From positions 1 through 33,262 of the forward strand of contig DBFNRV010000116.1 in assembly GCA_048421225.1 (NCBI GenBank): DNA of 33,262 nt, in the 5' to 3' direction. Below are positions 15,924 through 24,504 of the stretch, piece by piece. Position numbers and translations under genes: made by a program. Each line of letters begins with the position of its first letter. Within the stretch, counting starts at the first letter, position 1. The stretch is from UMGS946 sp048421225 (lineage in GTDB: Bacteria > Bacillota > Clostridia > Christensenellales > CAG-138). A model generated the notes under the pieces. It had not been told where the DNA came from, did not search any database, and saw nothing but the letters and a program-made list of their open reading frames with translations.

Positions 15924-16256
15924 ATGAATACTGAAGCAAAACACATTACTGAGGCGGATTTCGAGACAGAAGTGCTTGAGTCGGATAAACCGGTTCTGGT
16001 CGATTTTTGGGCGCCGTGGTGCGGCCCCTGCCGTATGGTAGGGCCAGAGGTGGAGGCTGTAGTCGCGGAATATGCCGGACGGGCGAACGTTGTTAAAATA
16101 AACGTTGACGAGCAGCCTGAGCTGGCGGGAAGATACGGAATCATGTCCATTCCTACGATTATTGTATTTAAAAACGGTGAGATAGCAGAGCAAAGCGTTG
16201 GCGCTGTAAACAGAGGTAAGCTTAGAGAGATGCTTGACAAGCATATAAAGCAATAA
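15924..16256 (+). CDS. trxA: Thioredoxin
   Basis: This 110-residue classic thioredoxin has the active site WCGPC near residues 32-36 in VDFWAPWCGPCRMVGPE. The cis-proline loop MSIPTIIVFKNGE is near residue 74. It reduces protein disulfides using thioredoxin reductase, which is not in the window. The ATG abuts the rseC stop (TAAATG), and the ribosome-binding site AAGGAAAGGAG lies inside the rseC end, so it is translationally coupled as the last gene of the T-box operon. A terminator follows. Confidence 0.96.
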   Translation: MNTEAKHITEADFETEVLESDKPVLVDFWAPWCGPCRMVGPEVEAVVAEYAGRANVVKINVDEQPELAGRYGIMSIPTIIVFKNGEIAEQSVGAVNRGKLREMLDKHIKQ

Positions 16257-16273
16257 TATCTGAATCTGGGCAG

Positions 16274-16313
16274 ATAACGGCAGACGGAATTTGCTCCCCC
16301 TGCCGTTATTATT
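16274..16313 (+). terminator. Terminator after trxA
   Basis: ATAACGGCAG and CTGCCGTTAT form a perfect 10-bp stem around a 16-base loop, followed by an interrupted T tract (TATTTA). Confidence 0.75.
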
Positions 16314-16356
16314 TAGAATTCCGGAAACGGATTTACATAATGTTAACACTTTATGA

Positions 16357-16385
16357 TTGCCTTGTCGTGCCGTTTCGTGTACAAT
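16357..16385 (+). promoter_or_regulatory. Promoter of the lipoprotein gene
   Basis: TTGCCT (16357-16362), 17 bp and TACAAT (16380-16385) form a reasonable sigma-A promoter located after the trxA terminator. Confidence 0.6.
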
Positions 16386-16434
16386 AATCAATGATTAAAT
16401 ATGTCATCTGTATTAAAAGGGAGGTAAATGTCTA

Positions 16435-16923
16435 ATGTTTAAAAAAGTACTCGTTTTAGTTATGGCGGTCGTTATGGTATTTAGTTTGGCCTCATGTGGA
16501 AACGGTGGAGAAAGTACGACTACACCAACCGCTCCAAATAATAAGGTTACATTAGATCCCAATGTAACTCCAAACAGCGCCAGCAAAGTGGATCCAAATA
16601 AGACGCCTTCGTCATCCGACAAAAAGGCAACGGATCCAGTAGAATGGCCAACGGACAAGGAGTTGCTTCAAACTGTTATAAAGCCCGAGTTCGGCACATT
16701 GGATTCCGTTAACGAAATGGAGAATGGTTCCATCATTATTAAGTTGAGGGGAGCTACTAACGAAAACCTCAGCAATTATTATGATGCATATAAAGCAGCC
16801 GGTTTCGAAGGCGATTATACAAAGGAAGCCTATAGCTTCAACGTTTCGGACTCCAATGTCAACGTTAAGGTCTTGCTGGCAAATGACTCTGGAGCTATGA
16901 CAATAACGGTTACCCCAAAATAA
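16435..16923 (+). CDS. Small secreted lipoprotein, function unknown
   Basis: This 162-residue protein opens with a lipoprotein signal peptide: MFKK, a hydrophobic core and the lipobox LASC, with the lipidated Cys at residue 22. A Thr/Pro/Asn/Ser-rich linker (about 26-65) leads to an alpha/beta-looking C-terminal domain with the segment LRGATNENLSNYYDAYKAAG, which would sit on the outer face of the membrane. I do not recognise a named family. The start at 16435 follows GGGAGG. A nearer ATG at 16429 is in another frame and stops at once. The gene is monocistronic, with its own promoter and a downstream hairpin. Confidence 0.8.
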   Translation: MFKKVLVLVMAVVMVFSLASCGNGGESTTTPTAPNNKVTLDPNVTPNSASKVDPNKTPSSSDKKATDPVEWPTDKELLQTVIKPEFGTLDSVNEMENGSIIIKLRGATNENLSNYYDAYKAAGFEGDYTKEAYSFNVSDSNVNVKVLLANDSGAMTITVTPK

Positions 16924-16990
16924 GTTAAAAAAGCAGCACGTAAAAACTGTCCCTAAGGGCGGCACTCATAAAACAGCATCGGAATGTTTT

Positions 16991-17032
16991 CGGGAAACGG
17001 GGTAGCTTCGGCTATGCCGTTTCTCCGTTTTG
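16991..17032 (+). terminator. Hairpin downstream of the lipoprotein gene
   Basis: CGGGAAACGGGGTAGC, a TTCG tetraloop and GCTATGCCGTTTCTCCG fold into a long stem followed by TTTTG. It overlaps the end of the recombinase remnant on the other strand. Confidence 0.6.
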
Positions 17033-17195
17033 CAGGTTGTTGAGCAAAGACGCGGGGAGTATTCCCACAAGGTCATAGGAAATGTCAATCTGCTGTTCCC
17101 TTTGACCGCTTGATTTGTCGGGAGTATGAACATATACTGCCTTTACTATAACACCAACTCATTGAATAGGGATTTGATAAAAAGATTCCGCCCAA
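17012..17195 (-). pseudogene. C-terminal remnant of a large serine recombinase (DUF4368-like tail)
   Basis: On the minus strand the frame ending at TAG 17014-17012 reads VKAVYVHTPDKSSGQREQ, then QIDISYDLVG. This is the tail seen at the C-terminus of large serine recombinases of Clostridial mobile elements ('.VHapDkSsG.R.Q.idI.Y.fvG'). A second piece, LFIKSLFNELV, precedes it in another frame, so there is a frameshift near 17150. The catalytic domain is absent. Together with the hairpin this accounts for most of the 343-bp gap between the lipoprotein gene and plsY. Bases 17196-17266 show nothing recognisable. Confidence 0.55.
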
Positions 17196-17266
17196 ATTTT
17201 TCAATTAAACATTAGCGCTGGATAGGTTAAAACATAATATTGAAATAAGTTATTAATGGAAATGTC

Positions 17267-17875
17267 CTAGGATAATTTTGTCCTTGCCGCTCTCTTGTAC
17301 CTAAATATCTCCGGAAGATGTTTATACCATAGGATTGCGGTAATTGAACCCGTTATTATCCATATATGTACAAGTGCGGGATATAATACTACGCATGCAA
17401 TGCTGCAGGCTGAAGAACTGGCCATGATCAGTTTGGCGTGGTTACGCCAAAGGAACGGAAGCATGATCAATATTGCTGCGGCCCACAGAACTATAACCTT
17501 ATAATCGGGGAATAGTCCAAGCAGCACGCCAAAGCTAGCGGCTATCGCCTTTCCGCCGTGCAGCCGGAAAAACGGCGGAAAGGCATGGCCGAGAACCGGC
17601 GCTATTGCGGCGGGTATCAATGCCATACCGTCCAGCCCACCGACAGTTATTGCCAGCTTTACGGGAATCGCGGCTTTAATAACATCCAGCAGGACGCACA
17701 GCAGGCCGATCAGCAAACCGCATGCTCTGAATGCATTGGCAGCGCCAGGATTTTTATCCTCATTGAAATCCCTTACGTCTTTATTTAATAGCACCTTAGG
17801 AATTAGATAGGAAAACAGTACTCCGCCGGAGAGATATCCCGCGGCAGTCCAAAGAATTACATTGATTGCGTACAT
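17267..17875 (-). CDS. plsY: Acyl-phosphate:glycerol-3-phosphate acyltransferase PlsY
   Basis: This integral membrane enzyme transfers an acyl group from acyl-phosphate to glycerol-3-phosphate, the first step of phospholipid synthesis in Gram-positive bacteria. At 202 residues with about five hydrophobic segments it fits the family. The three signature motifs are present in order: SGGVLFSYLIPK (about 16-27), DKNPGAANAFRACG (about 40-53) and GHAFPPFFRLHGGKAIA (about 95-111). GNPG is replaced by KNPG. AGGAGGAAA precedes ATG 17875, and the glycosyltransferase stop is 11 bases upstream, so they share a transcript. No clear terminator follows. Confidence 0.9.
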   Translation of the reverse strand: MYAINVILWTAAGYLSGGVLFSYLIPKVLLNKDVRDFNEDKNPGAANAFRACGLLIGLLCVLLDVIKAAIPVKLAITVGGLDGMALIPAAIAPVLGHAFPPFFRLHGGKAIAASFGVLLGLFPDYKVIVLWAAAILIMLPFLWRNHAKLIMASSSACSIACVVLYPALVHIWIITGSITAILWYKHLPEIFRYKRAARTKLS

Positions 17876-17886
17876 AGGCTTTCCTC

Positions 17887-19008
17887 CTAACTGTTGTTTT
17901 TCATTAAATGTCTAACAACATGCCGCGCTATCCTTACTCCGGAATCGCGCTGAATCCCCGTCTTTTGAGCCGCCATCATGTCGCGCCTCAAATTTTCATT
18001 TCGGAGCAGCTGCTTTGTATAAGTAACCGCGGTTTCTTCGTCCGTGGCATAAAGCGCAAGCCCATGGCTGGATAAATACTCGGAGTTTTCGGTTTCGACA
18101 CCGTTAATTGGGTTGACAACCACATATGGAATGCATTTTGTTACCACTTCCGTGGAGGTAAGTCCACCCGCCTTGGCTAGTATAATATCGGCCGTATCCA
18201 TCAGAGGATACAGCGGTGAAACCAATCCTTTTATATGTATATTGGAATTTCCCCTGTAGCGGTACTGCAGTCGCTCATATAGCTTTTGATTAGACCCGCA
18301 AACCACCGTAACCTGAACGCCTTGAAGCGAACCAATAAGTAAGCCGGCCACGACATCCAGCTTTCCCGCCCCCATGCTCCCTCCAATAAGCATAACATGG
18401 GGGGCGTTTCGGTTATAACCATATCTGATCTTTGCTTCGCTGACAGGCAATTTCTTAGCGCATTCGGGGCTTACGGGAATACCGTAAGGCCTAAGTTTGT
18501 CCCGCTTAATGCCATGGGCTATAAACAGGTCAGTAAGTGATTCATGGGGAGTAAAATATTCGTCAAGCTCCGTATCCTCCCAGAAGGGTTGGCAGGTATA
18601 GTCCGTCATTACACCCGCAGTATATGGCAATCCACCCAAATTACGTTTTATATAGGTAAGCTCGTGGGCACAAAACAGATGCGAGGTAATTATTGCGTCC
18701 GGATTATATTGAATTATATAATCGTACAATTTTTTTACGCCTATTGTATTAGCAAAATAAACTACCGATTTGTGCTTAGGCGTACTTATGAGCCTGCCTG
18801 CCTTATATAGAAAACCGAATACACTCGGGACATTGCGTACTATAGATACATACGTTGCCTCAGTAATATGAGAAGCGCGCCTGTTTATAAGCGCGAGGCT
18901 ATCCTTAAGAGAGACAGCGCAGCCTAGCTGTCTGAATGCTTCCGCTACAGCACGGGCTGCGGAATTGTGCCCGCCGCCCGTATTAGTGGTGAGAACAAGA
19001 ACTTTCAT
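17887..19008 (-). CDS. MGDG synthase/UgtP-like glycosyltransferase (GT28 type)
   Basis: This 373-residue glycosyltransferase has the MGDG-synthase N-domain, opening LVLTTNTGGGHNSAARAVAE, and HLFCAHELTYI near residue 110. The C-terminal GT-B domain carries MLIGGSMGAGK near 212 and the sugar-nucleotide site AKAGGLTSTEVV near 285. Relatives move glucose or galactose from UDP-sugar to diacylglycerol to make membrane glycolipids (B. subtilis UgtP), while others act in peptidoglycan synthesis (MurG). Pairing with plsY supports a membrane-lipid role, but donor and acceptor are not readable. Its ribosome-binding site is modest (GAGAAG). Confidence 0.85.
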   Translation of the reverse strand: MKVLVLTTNTGGGHNSAARAVAEAFRQLGCAVSLKDSLALINRRASHITEATYVSIVRNVPSVFGFLYKAGRLISTPKHKSVVYFANTIGVKKLYDYIIQYNPDAIITSHLFCAHELTYIKRNLGGLPYTAGVMTDYTCQPFWEDTELDEYFTPHESLTDLFIAHGIKRDKLRPYGIPVSPECAKKLPVSEAKIRYGYNRNAPHVMLIGGSMGAGKLDVVAGLLIGSLQGVQVTVVCGSNQKLYERLQYRYRGNSNIHIKGLVSPLYPLMDTADIILAKAGGLTSTEVVTKCIPYVVVNPINGVETENSEYLSSHGLALYATDEETAVTYTKQLLRNENLRRDMMAAQKTGIQRDSGVRIARHVVRHLMKNNS

Positions 19009-19046
19009 ATCTTCTCAGGATCACACCTTTAAATTTATTCTACATC

Positions 19047-19075
19047 ATTCTATCATTATGTCGATATGTGTGCAA
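19047..19075 (-). promoter_or_regulatory. Promoter of the glycosyltransferase-plsY transcript
   Basis: On the minus strand TTGCAC (19075-19070), 17 bp and TAGAAT (19052-19047) lie about 40 bp upstream of the start codon. Confidence 0.65.
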
Positions 19076-19124
19076 TAATAGTTTAACGCAAACTAAAAAT
19101 TTGAATATGTCGTTTGTATATATC

Positions 19125-19157
19125 AAAAATGCAAGGGCGGGGTTACAGCCCCCGCCC
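19125..19157 (-). terminator. Terminator of valS
   Basis: GGGCGGGG and CCCCGCCC form a perfect 8-bp GC stem with a 7-base loop. On the minus strand a TTGCATTTTT tract follows, just after the valS stop. Confidence 0.85.
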
Positions 19158-19163
19158 GTCAGC

Positions 19164-21800
19164 TTAGTTAGATAATTCACCGTGCCTTGTTTTAAGCTTA
19201 TCCATAAGTTCGTTATAGGACTCCAGCTTATCCCTCTCCTCCTGAACCACTTTTTCAGGCGCCTTGGACATAAAGCCCTGATTGGTCAGCTTGCCTTCAG
19301 CCCGAGCAATCTCACCGCCAATCCGCTTAATTTCCTTATTTATACGTTCAATTTCTTTGGATACATCTATCAGCTCATCAAGGGGCATATACGCCGTTGC
19401 AAACTTCGAAACAACGCTGACTGCACTCCCGGGTACACCCGTTTTATCATGCCGTACCTTAACCTCATGGGCCGAGGCAAGCCGCATGAAGTATATTGAG
19501 GCGCTGTTTGCAATATCTTCCTTATCCTTCTGCGGTACCAACACGATTGACGTACGCCTTGAAGCCGGCACATTCATTTCGATACGGGTATTGCGTATAG
19601 CTCGTATAAGCTCCATAATCTCCTCGGCAGCCGAAGCTTCCCCGATAAAATCGAATGCTGGGTCTGTTTTTGGCCAACTGGAAATCATTATGCTGTCACC
19701 CGAATTAGGAAGATTCTGATACAATTCCTCGGTTATAAACGGCATAAATGGGTGAAGAAGCTTCATACTAGAACCTAGAGTATGTATTAGCACCGCAAGC
19801 ACATTGCGCTTTTCGTCCGGGTTTTCACCATAAAGCCTTGGCTTTGCCATTTCAATATACCAGTCGCAGAATTCTGACCAGATAAAGTCGTATACCTTTT
19901 GAGCCGCCAAATTTAAGTCAAAAGAGTCAAGGCTGGCCGTAACATCGCGTATCACCGAGTTTAGCCTGCACAGAATCCATTTATCGGCTATATCAAGTAG
20001 TGATACGTCGATTTCACCTATATCAGCACTCTCGGCATTCATTATTACAAAGCGCGTAGCGTTGTAAACCTTATTACAGAAGTTGCGAGCGGCCTCAACC
20101 TTTTTTATCTGGAAACGCATGTCACCTCCGGCGGCCGTTCCGGTTATGAGGCTGAATCTAAGCGAGTCGGCTCCATAATCACGTATTATTTCAAGCGGAT
20201 CGATTCCGTTGGCAAGCGATTTTGACATCTTGCGCCCCTGTTCGTCCCTCATAATGCCGTGAATGTAAACAGTATCAAATGGGCGTTCGCCCATGATATG
20301 CTTGCCAAACATGATCATTCGCGCAATCCAGAAGAAAATTATATCATAGCCTGTTACCAGGGTGTTTGTTGGATAGAAATATTCCAGCTCCGGCGTCTTG
20401 TCAGGCCATCCGAGCGTTGAAAACGGCCACAAGCCCGATGAGAACCAGGTATCCAGGACATCTTCATCCTGATGAACGTTCCCGCCGCATTTTGGGCAGC
20501 GCTTCGGAGTTTCTTCTTGAACTATGGCTGCGTTACAGCTATCGCAATACCATGCCGGAATGCGGTGTCCCCACCAAAGCTGCCTGGATATACACCAATC
20601 GCGAATGTTTTCCATCCAGTTGTAGTAAGTTTTGCTGAAACGATCCGGAACAAATTTGATCTCTCCGTTCCTAACAGCCTCGAGCGCAGGCTGAGCCAAT
20701 TCCTTTACAGAAACAAACCACTGTTTTGAAACCATAGGCTCCACCGTAGCATGGCATCTATAACATACGCCTACATTATGGGTGTATGGCTCAATTTTCA
20801 TAAGCGCGCCAGCCTGGTCAAGATCCAGCACGAATTGCTTCCGGCACTCCTTGGTTGTAAGCCCCTCATATTTTCCACCAAGCTTGTTTATATGCCCATC
20901 CTCTGTAAATACTAACATGCCAGGAAGGCCCGTTCGCATGCCAACCTCAAAATCGTTCGGGTCGTGGGATGGAGTAATCTTAACTGCGCCGGTTCCAAAA
21001 TTCATCTCAACGTATTCGTCGGCTACAATCGGAATTTCTCTGCCTATTACAGGAACTATTACAGTCCTGCCAACAAGATGCCTGTAACGGTCGTCGCCAG
21101 GGTTTACGGCGATTCCCGTGTCGCCCAGTATGGTTTCAGGGCGAGTAGTCGCGCATGTTATTGAATAGCTTTTATCGGGGGCGTCGTACCTGACATGCCA
21201 CAGGCTGCTTGCCTGCTCCTCATATTCAACCTCCGCGTCTGACAGCGCTGTTTTACAATGCGGGCACCAGTTTATTATTCTGTCTCCGCGGTAAACCAGG
21301 CCTTCGTTGTACAGATCTACAAAAACCTTTGTAACAGCCTTGCTGCATCCCTCGTCCATGGTAAAGCGCTCGCGCTCCCAGTCACAGGATGAACCAAGCT
21401 TTTTTAGCTGGTTGATTATCCTTCCGCCGTATTCCTTCCTCCATTCCCATGCCCTATTAAGAAAGCCTTCCCTGCCTATATCATTTTTCGTAAGGCCTTC
21501 CTCCGCCAGTTTCTCAACTATTTTAACCTCAGTTGCAATAGAGGCGTGATCCGTGCCCGGCACCCATAGGGTTTCGAAGCCGGACATGCGCCTATAGCGT
21601 ATAAGGATGTCCTGATTGGTTTCATCCAGGGCGTGGCCCATATGTAGCTGGCCGGTAATATTGGGAGGGGGGATGACGATACAATAGGGTGGCTTTTCAT
21701 GATTGACCTCAGCATGGAAGTAGCCATTTTCCTCCCACTTTGAATAAATACGTTCTTCCACATCATTGTGGTCATAGCTTTTTGGCATTTCGATTGCCAT
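19164..21800 (-). CDS. valS: Valyl-tRNA synthetase
   Basis: This class I synthetase of 878 residues charges tRNA-Val. The HIGH-type motif is PNITGQLHMGHAL (about 49-61). The CP1 editing domain carries ATTRPETILGDT (about 217-228). A zinc ribbon, CDSCN...CPKCGG, is near 410-440, and the KMSKS motif is GRKMSKSLANGIDP near 525. A coiled-coil arm from about 800 to 878 (repeated K/E/R heptads) is the tRNA-binding C-terminal domain typical of ValRS. GGAGGTG precedes ATG 21800. A T-box leader controls it and a strong terminator ends it, so it is monocistronic. Confidence 0.97.
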   Translation of the reverse strand: MAIEMPKSYDHNDVEERIYSKWEENGYFHAEVNHEKPPYCIVIPPPNITGQLHMGHALDETNQDILIRYRRMSGFETLWVPGTDHASIATEVKIVEKLAEEGLTKNDIGREGFLNRAWEWRKEYGGRIINQLKKLGSSCDWERERFTMDEGCSKAVTKVFVDLYNEGLVYRGDRIINWCPHCKTALSDAEVEYEEQASSLWHVRYDAPDKSYSITCATTRPETILGDTGIAVNPGDDRYRHLVGRTVIVPVIGREIPIVADEYVEMNFGTGAVKITPSHDPNDFEVGMRTGLPGMLVFTEDGHINKLGGKYEGLTTKECRKQFVLDLDQAGALMKIEPYTHNVGVCYRCHATVEPMVSKQWFVSVKELAQPALEAVRNGEIKFVPDRFSKTYYNWMENIRDWCISRQLWWGHRIPAWYCDSCNAAIVQEETPKRCPKCGGNVHQDEDVLDTWFSSGLWPFSTLGWPDKTPELEYFYPTNTLVTGYDIIFFWIARMIMFGKHIMGERPFDTVYIHGIMRDEQGRKMSKSLANGIDPLEIIRDYGADSLRFSLITGTAAGGDMRFQIKKVEAARNFCNKVYNATRFVIMNAESADIGEIDVSLLDIADKWILCRLNSVIRDVTASLDSFDLNLAAQKVYDFIWSEFCDWYIEMAKPRLYGENPDEKRNVLAVLIHTLGSSMKLLHPFMPFITEELYQNLPNSGDSIMISSWPKTDPAFDFIGEASAAEEIMELIRAIRNTRIEMNVPASRRTSIVLVPQKDKEDIANSASIYFMRLASAHEVKVRHDKTGVPGSAVSVVSKFATAYMPLDELIDVSKEIERINKEIKRIGGEIARAEGKLTNQGFMSKAPEKVVQEERDKLESYNELMDKLKTRHGELSN

Positions 21801-21818
21801 AAATAAACACCTCCGGTA

Positions 21819-22066
21819 TAAAATAACGGCCCTGCTCGTTCAAAGGACGAGAGGACCGACCCGTGGTACCACCTTTGTTGAACGCAATAAACTGCGTCCC
21901 GCTCAAATCGCCGTAACGCTGCGCATGCGCCGAAAACTACATATCGCCTCCGGAGACTCAAAAGCGACCTTCCGCTCATACCTGCCCGACAGCCCTTTCA
22001 GCCAGTGAAGCCATCTCTCTTTTGGAGGGATTTGAGCGTACTCCTCTTTTTCATCGTCAAATTACA
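21819..22066 (-). ncRNA. T-box leader of valS, tRNA-Val specificity
   Basis: On the minus strand the leader has Stem I with an AGAGA motif, a GAAG followed by GTC (Val codon, 21968-21966) in the specifier position, and the antiterminator core AAAGGTGGTACCACGGG near 21877-21861. The bulge TGGT pairs with discriminator A73, as expected for tRNA-Val. The terminator is CGGTCCTCTCGT (21858-21847) with ACGAGCAGGGCCG (21839-21827), followed by TTATTTTA. All parts agree on Val. Confidence 0.93.
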
Positions 22067-22071
22067 TCAAC

Positions 22072-22100
22072 AGAATACCGCTGTAAAACGAATATGTCAA
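22072..22100 (-). promoter_or_regulatory. valS: Promoter of valS
   Basis: On the minus strand TTGACA (22100-22095), 17 bp and TATTCT (22077-22072) lie just upstream of the T-box leader. Confidence 0.8.
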
Positions 22101-22193
22101 GTATCGATAAGAATATGATTACGCATATACGATTTATTTATGTATAATTAATGAAATTTGTGAGATAAATTTGTCGTATAAGAGGAGCATTTA

Positions 22194-22202
22194 TGTTATA
22201 AT
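22194..22202 (+). promoter_or_regulatory. rnfC: Extended -10 promoter of the rnf operon
   Basis: TGTTATAAT is a perfect extended -10. A TTGTCG lies 20 bp upstream, too far for a standard -35. Transcription would start near 22209, leaving a short leader before the TTG start at 22235. Confidence 0.5.
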
Positions 22203-22234
22203 GATAAATATTATTGAGAAAGAAGGTGTTTTTG

Positions 22235-23560
22235 TTGCCGAAGCGTTCCTTTAAGGGAGGCGTTCATCCGCTTCACCTTGAAAAGGCCGGAAAATCACTT
22301 ACAAGCAATAAGGCGATAAGGGATTTTTTCCCTGACACCGTAGCGATACCCATGGCGATGCATATGGGTGCACCCAGCATTCCGCTGGTAAACAAAGGCG
22401 ACCGTGTAAAGCTTGGGCAGGTAATAGGGGAACCCGTTGGATTTTTGGGCTTGCCTGTGCATTCAAGCGTTTCCGGTGAAGTCGTTGCCGTGGAGCCTCG
22501 AATCCAGTTGGGGGCCGGCACAGTGACCTGTGTAGTGATAAACAACGATTTTAATGACACATTGTCTGATGAAATAAAGGGCAATGGCAACGTAGAGGCC
22601 ATTGATCCGGCATTGATAGTTCCTGCTATTAAGGCTGCTGGGATCTGCGGACTAGGCGGCGCGACGTTTCCTACGCACGTAAAGCTGTCGATTCCGGAGG
22701 GCAAGCGTTGCGATACTATTATACTAAACGGCGCTGAGTGCGAAACGCATTTGACATCCGATCATAGGCTGATGTTGGAATCCCCGTTGAAGGTGGTGGA
22801 CGGGCTGAGGTGCGCAATGCGCGCCCTTGACGTAAAGCGTGGAATAATAGCTATTGAGGACAATAAGCCCGATGCCGTGATTGCCATTCGCGAAACAGCA
22901 AGAGGCAGGGAAGGCATAGAAATAGAGGTTTTAAAAACCAAATACCCTCAGGGAAGCGAAAAACAAATCATAAAGACGGTAACAAAAAAAGAAGTGCCGC
23001 AGCGCGGCCTTCCCATTGACGTTGGAGTCGTGGTATTAAACGTCGCAACGGCGGCGGCAATAGCTGACGCTATAATCGATGGAAGGCCGCTGATTGACAG
23101 GATTACTACGGTAACTGGACACGTTAAGCACCCTGGTAACTTGAGGCTTAGAATTGGGACTATGCTTGAAGACGTTATTGGCGCCTGCGACGGTTACGAA
23201 GGTGAACCGGCCAAGATCATTATGGGAGGGGCGATGACAGGTTTCTGCGCGCCGGATCATAGCATTTCCATAGTAAAGGGCACCGGCGGTGTGGTGGTGC
23301 TCAACACTCGGGAGGCGGAGCTTTTTGAAGAAAGCCCATGCATAAGGTGTGCCAGATGCGTAAACGCATGCCCTGTCGGACTAAATCCTTACCTGATTCG
23401 AAGATACTGTGACGCCGGGGACCTCAATGGGGCCCAGAGGGCAAATATCATGGACTGTATTTTATGCGGATGCTGTTCATACGCATGTCCGGCGAGGCGT
23501 TATCTAACCCAGACTTTTAAAATTAATAAAGAAAGGATCGCACAGGCGAACAAGAGGTGA
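22235..23560 (+). CDS. rnfC: Rnf complex subunit RnfC
   Basis: RnfC is the peripheral NADH/Fe-S subunit of the ferredoxin:NAD+ oxidoreductase. The N-terminus FKGGVHPLHLEKAGK is family-typical. A biotinyl/lipoyl-like barrel (GFLGLPVHSSVSGEVVAVEP) is followed by the NADH/FMN-binding region (AAGICGLGGATFPTHVKL, ILNGAECE). Two [4Fe-4S] motifs come near the end: CIRCARCVNACPVG and CILCGCCSYACP. I chose TTG 22235 because AAGGTG sits 6 bases upstream and the resulting protein starts like other RnfC. TTG 22214 would add seven residues with almost no leader. The gene heads the operon rnfC-D-G-E-A-B, the usual Clostridial order. Confidence 0.93.
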   Translation: MPKRSFKGGVHPLHLEKAGKSLTSNKAIRDFFPDTVAIPMAMHMGAPSIPLVNKGDRVKLGQVIGEPVGFLGLPVHSSVSGEVVAVEPRIQLGAGTVTCVVINNDFNDTLSDEIKGNGNVEAIDPALIVPAIKAAGICGLGGATFPTHVKLSIPEGKRCDTIILNGAECETHLTSDHRLMLESPLKVVDGLRCAMRALDVKRGIIAIEDNKPDAVIAIRETARGREGIEIEVLKTKYPQGSEKQIIKTVTKKEVPQRGLPIDVGVVVLNVATAAAIADAIIDGRPLIDRITTVTGHVKHPGNLRLRIGTMLEDVIGACDGYEGEPAKIIMGGAMTGFCAPDHSISIVKGTGGVVVLNTREAELFEESPCIRCARCVNACPVGLNPYLIRRYCDAGDLNGAQRANIMDCILCGCCSYACPARRYLTQTFKINKERIAQANKR

Positions 23561-23565
23561 ACAAT

Positions 23566-24504
23566 ATGAAACTGTCCATATCGCTGGCCCCTCATGTAAG
23601 AGGGAACGACTCTGTGCGCTCCATAATGCTTGATGTAATCATAGCGCTGTTTCCCGCAACCGCGTTTGGCATATACCTGTTTGGATTAAGGGCCGCTGTT
23701 TTGATCTTTTTATCCATTTTAAGCGCTGTTGTAGCAGAATACGCATGGCAGAGGCTTTCAAAGCGCGAGGTGCGCGTGGGAGACCTTTCGGCGGTTGTTA
23801 CAGGACTTATATTTGCGCTAAACCTTCCTCCGGCGGCGCCGTGGTGGATTGCCGTGCTTGGCAGTGCGTTTGCTATAGTAATCGTTAAACAGCTGTTCGG
23901 CGGAATTGGCGACAATTTTCTTAATCCGGCGATTACCGCCAGGGCGGTAATGCTTGCAAGCTGGCCGGTATATATGACTACATTCACCGCACCCACCTAT
24001 TTTACGGGAGTAGAGGCGGTAACGTCGGCAACTCCGCTTGCTGGCCTGGATAAATCCTATTACGACCTCTTTATGGGAAACATCCCCGGCTGTATAGGAG
24101 AGGTATGTAAGGCGGCGATATTGATAGGCTTTATATATCTATTGCTTAGAAAGGTGATCTCTTGGCAGGTCCCCGTTGTAATGGTCGCTACGGCCGCCCT
24201 GGGAATCTGGATATTTGGGGGAAGCGGGGGGCTATTTACAGGTGAACCATTAAAAGCGGTTCTATCCGGAGGCCTTCTGTTTGGCGCGGTATTTATGGCC
24301 ACGGATTATACTACAAGCCCAATGACCGGAAAAGGGCAGATAGTATTTGCGGCGGGATGCGGGCTTCTTGTAGCTATAATACGTTCTTTCGGCTCTTATC
24401 CGGAGGGTGTAACATACGCAATAATGCTTATGAACGTTGCAACGCCCTTAATAGATAAATTCATTGCTCCTAAGCTGTATGGGGAGGTAAGGTCAAATGC
24501 GTAA
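23566..24504 (+). CDS. rnfD: Rnf complex subunit RnfD
   Basis: RnfD is an integral membrane subunit carrying covalently bound FMN. It begins MKLSISLAPHVRGNDSVRSI, has about eight to ten hydrophobic helices, and contains the flavinylation motif VTSATPL with the likely FMN-bearing T156. The start is ATG 23566, preceded by AGAGGTG. A GTG at 23557 overlapping the rnfC stop would add three residues. It overlaps rnfG by eight bases. Confidence 0.93.
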   Translation: MKLSISLAPHVRGNDSVRSIMLDVIIALFPATAFGIYLFGLRAAVLIFLSILSAVVAEYAWQRLSKREVRVGDLSAVVTGLIFALNLPPAAPWWIAVLGSAFAIVIVKQLFGGIGDNFLNPAITARAVMLASWPVYMTTFTAPTYFTGVEAVTSATPLAGLDKSYYDLFMGNIPGCIGEVCKAAILIGFIYLLLRKVISWQVPVVMVATAALGIWIFGGSGGLFTGEPLKAVLSGGLLFGAVFMATDYTTSPMTGKGQIVFAAGCGLLVAIIRSFGSYPEGVTYAIMLMNVATPLIDKFIAPKLYGEVRSNA

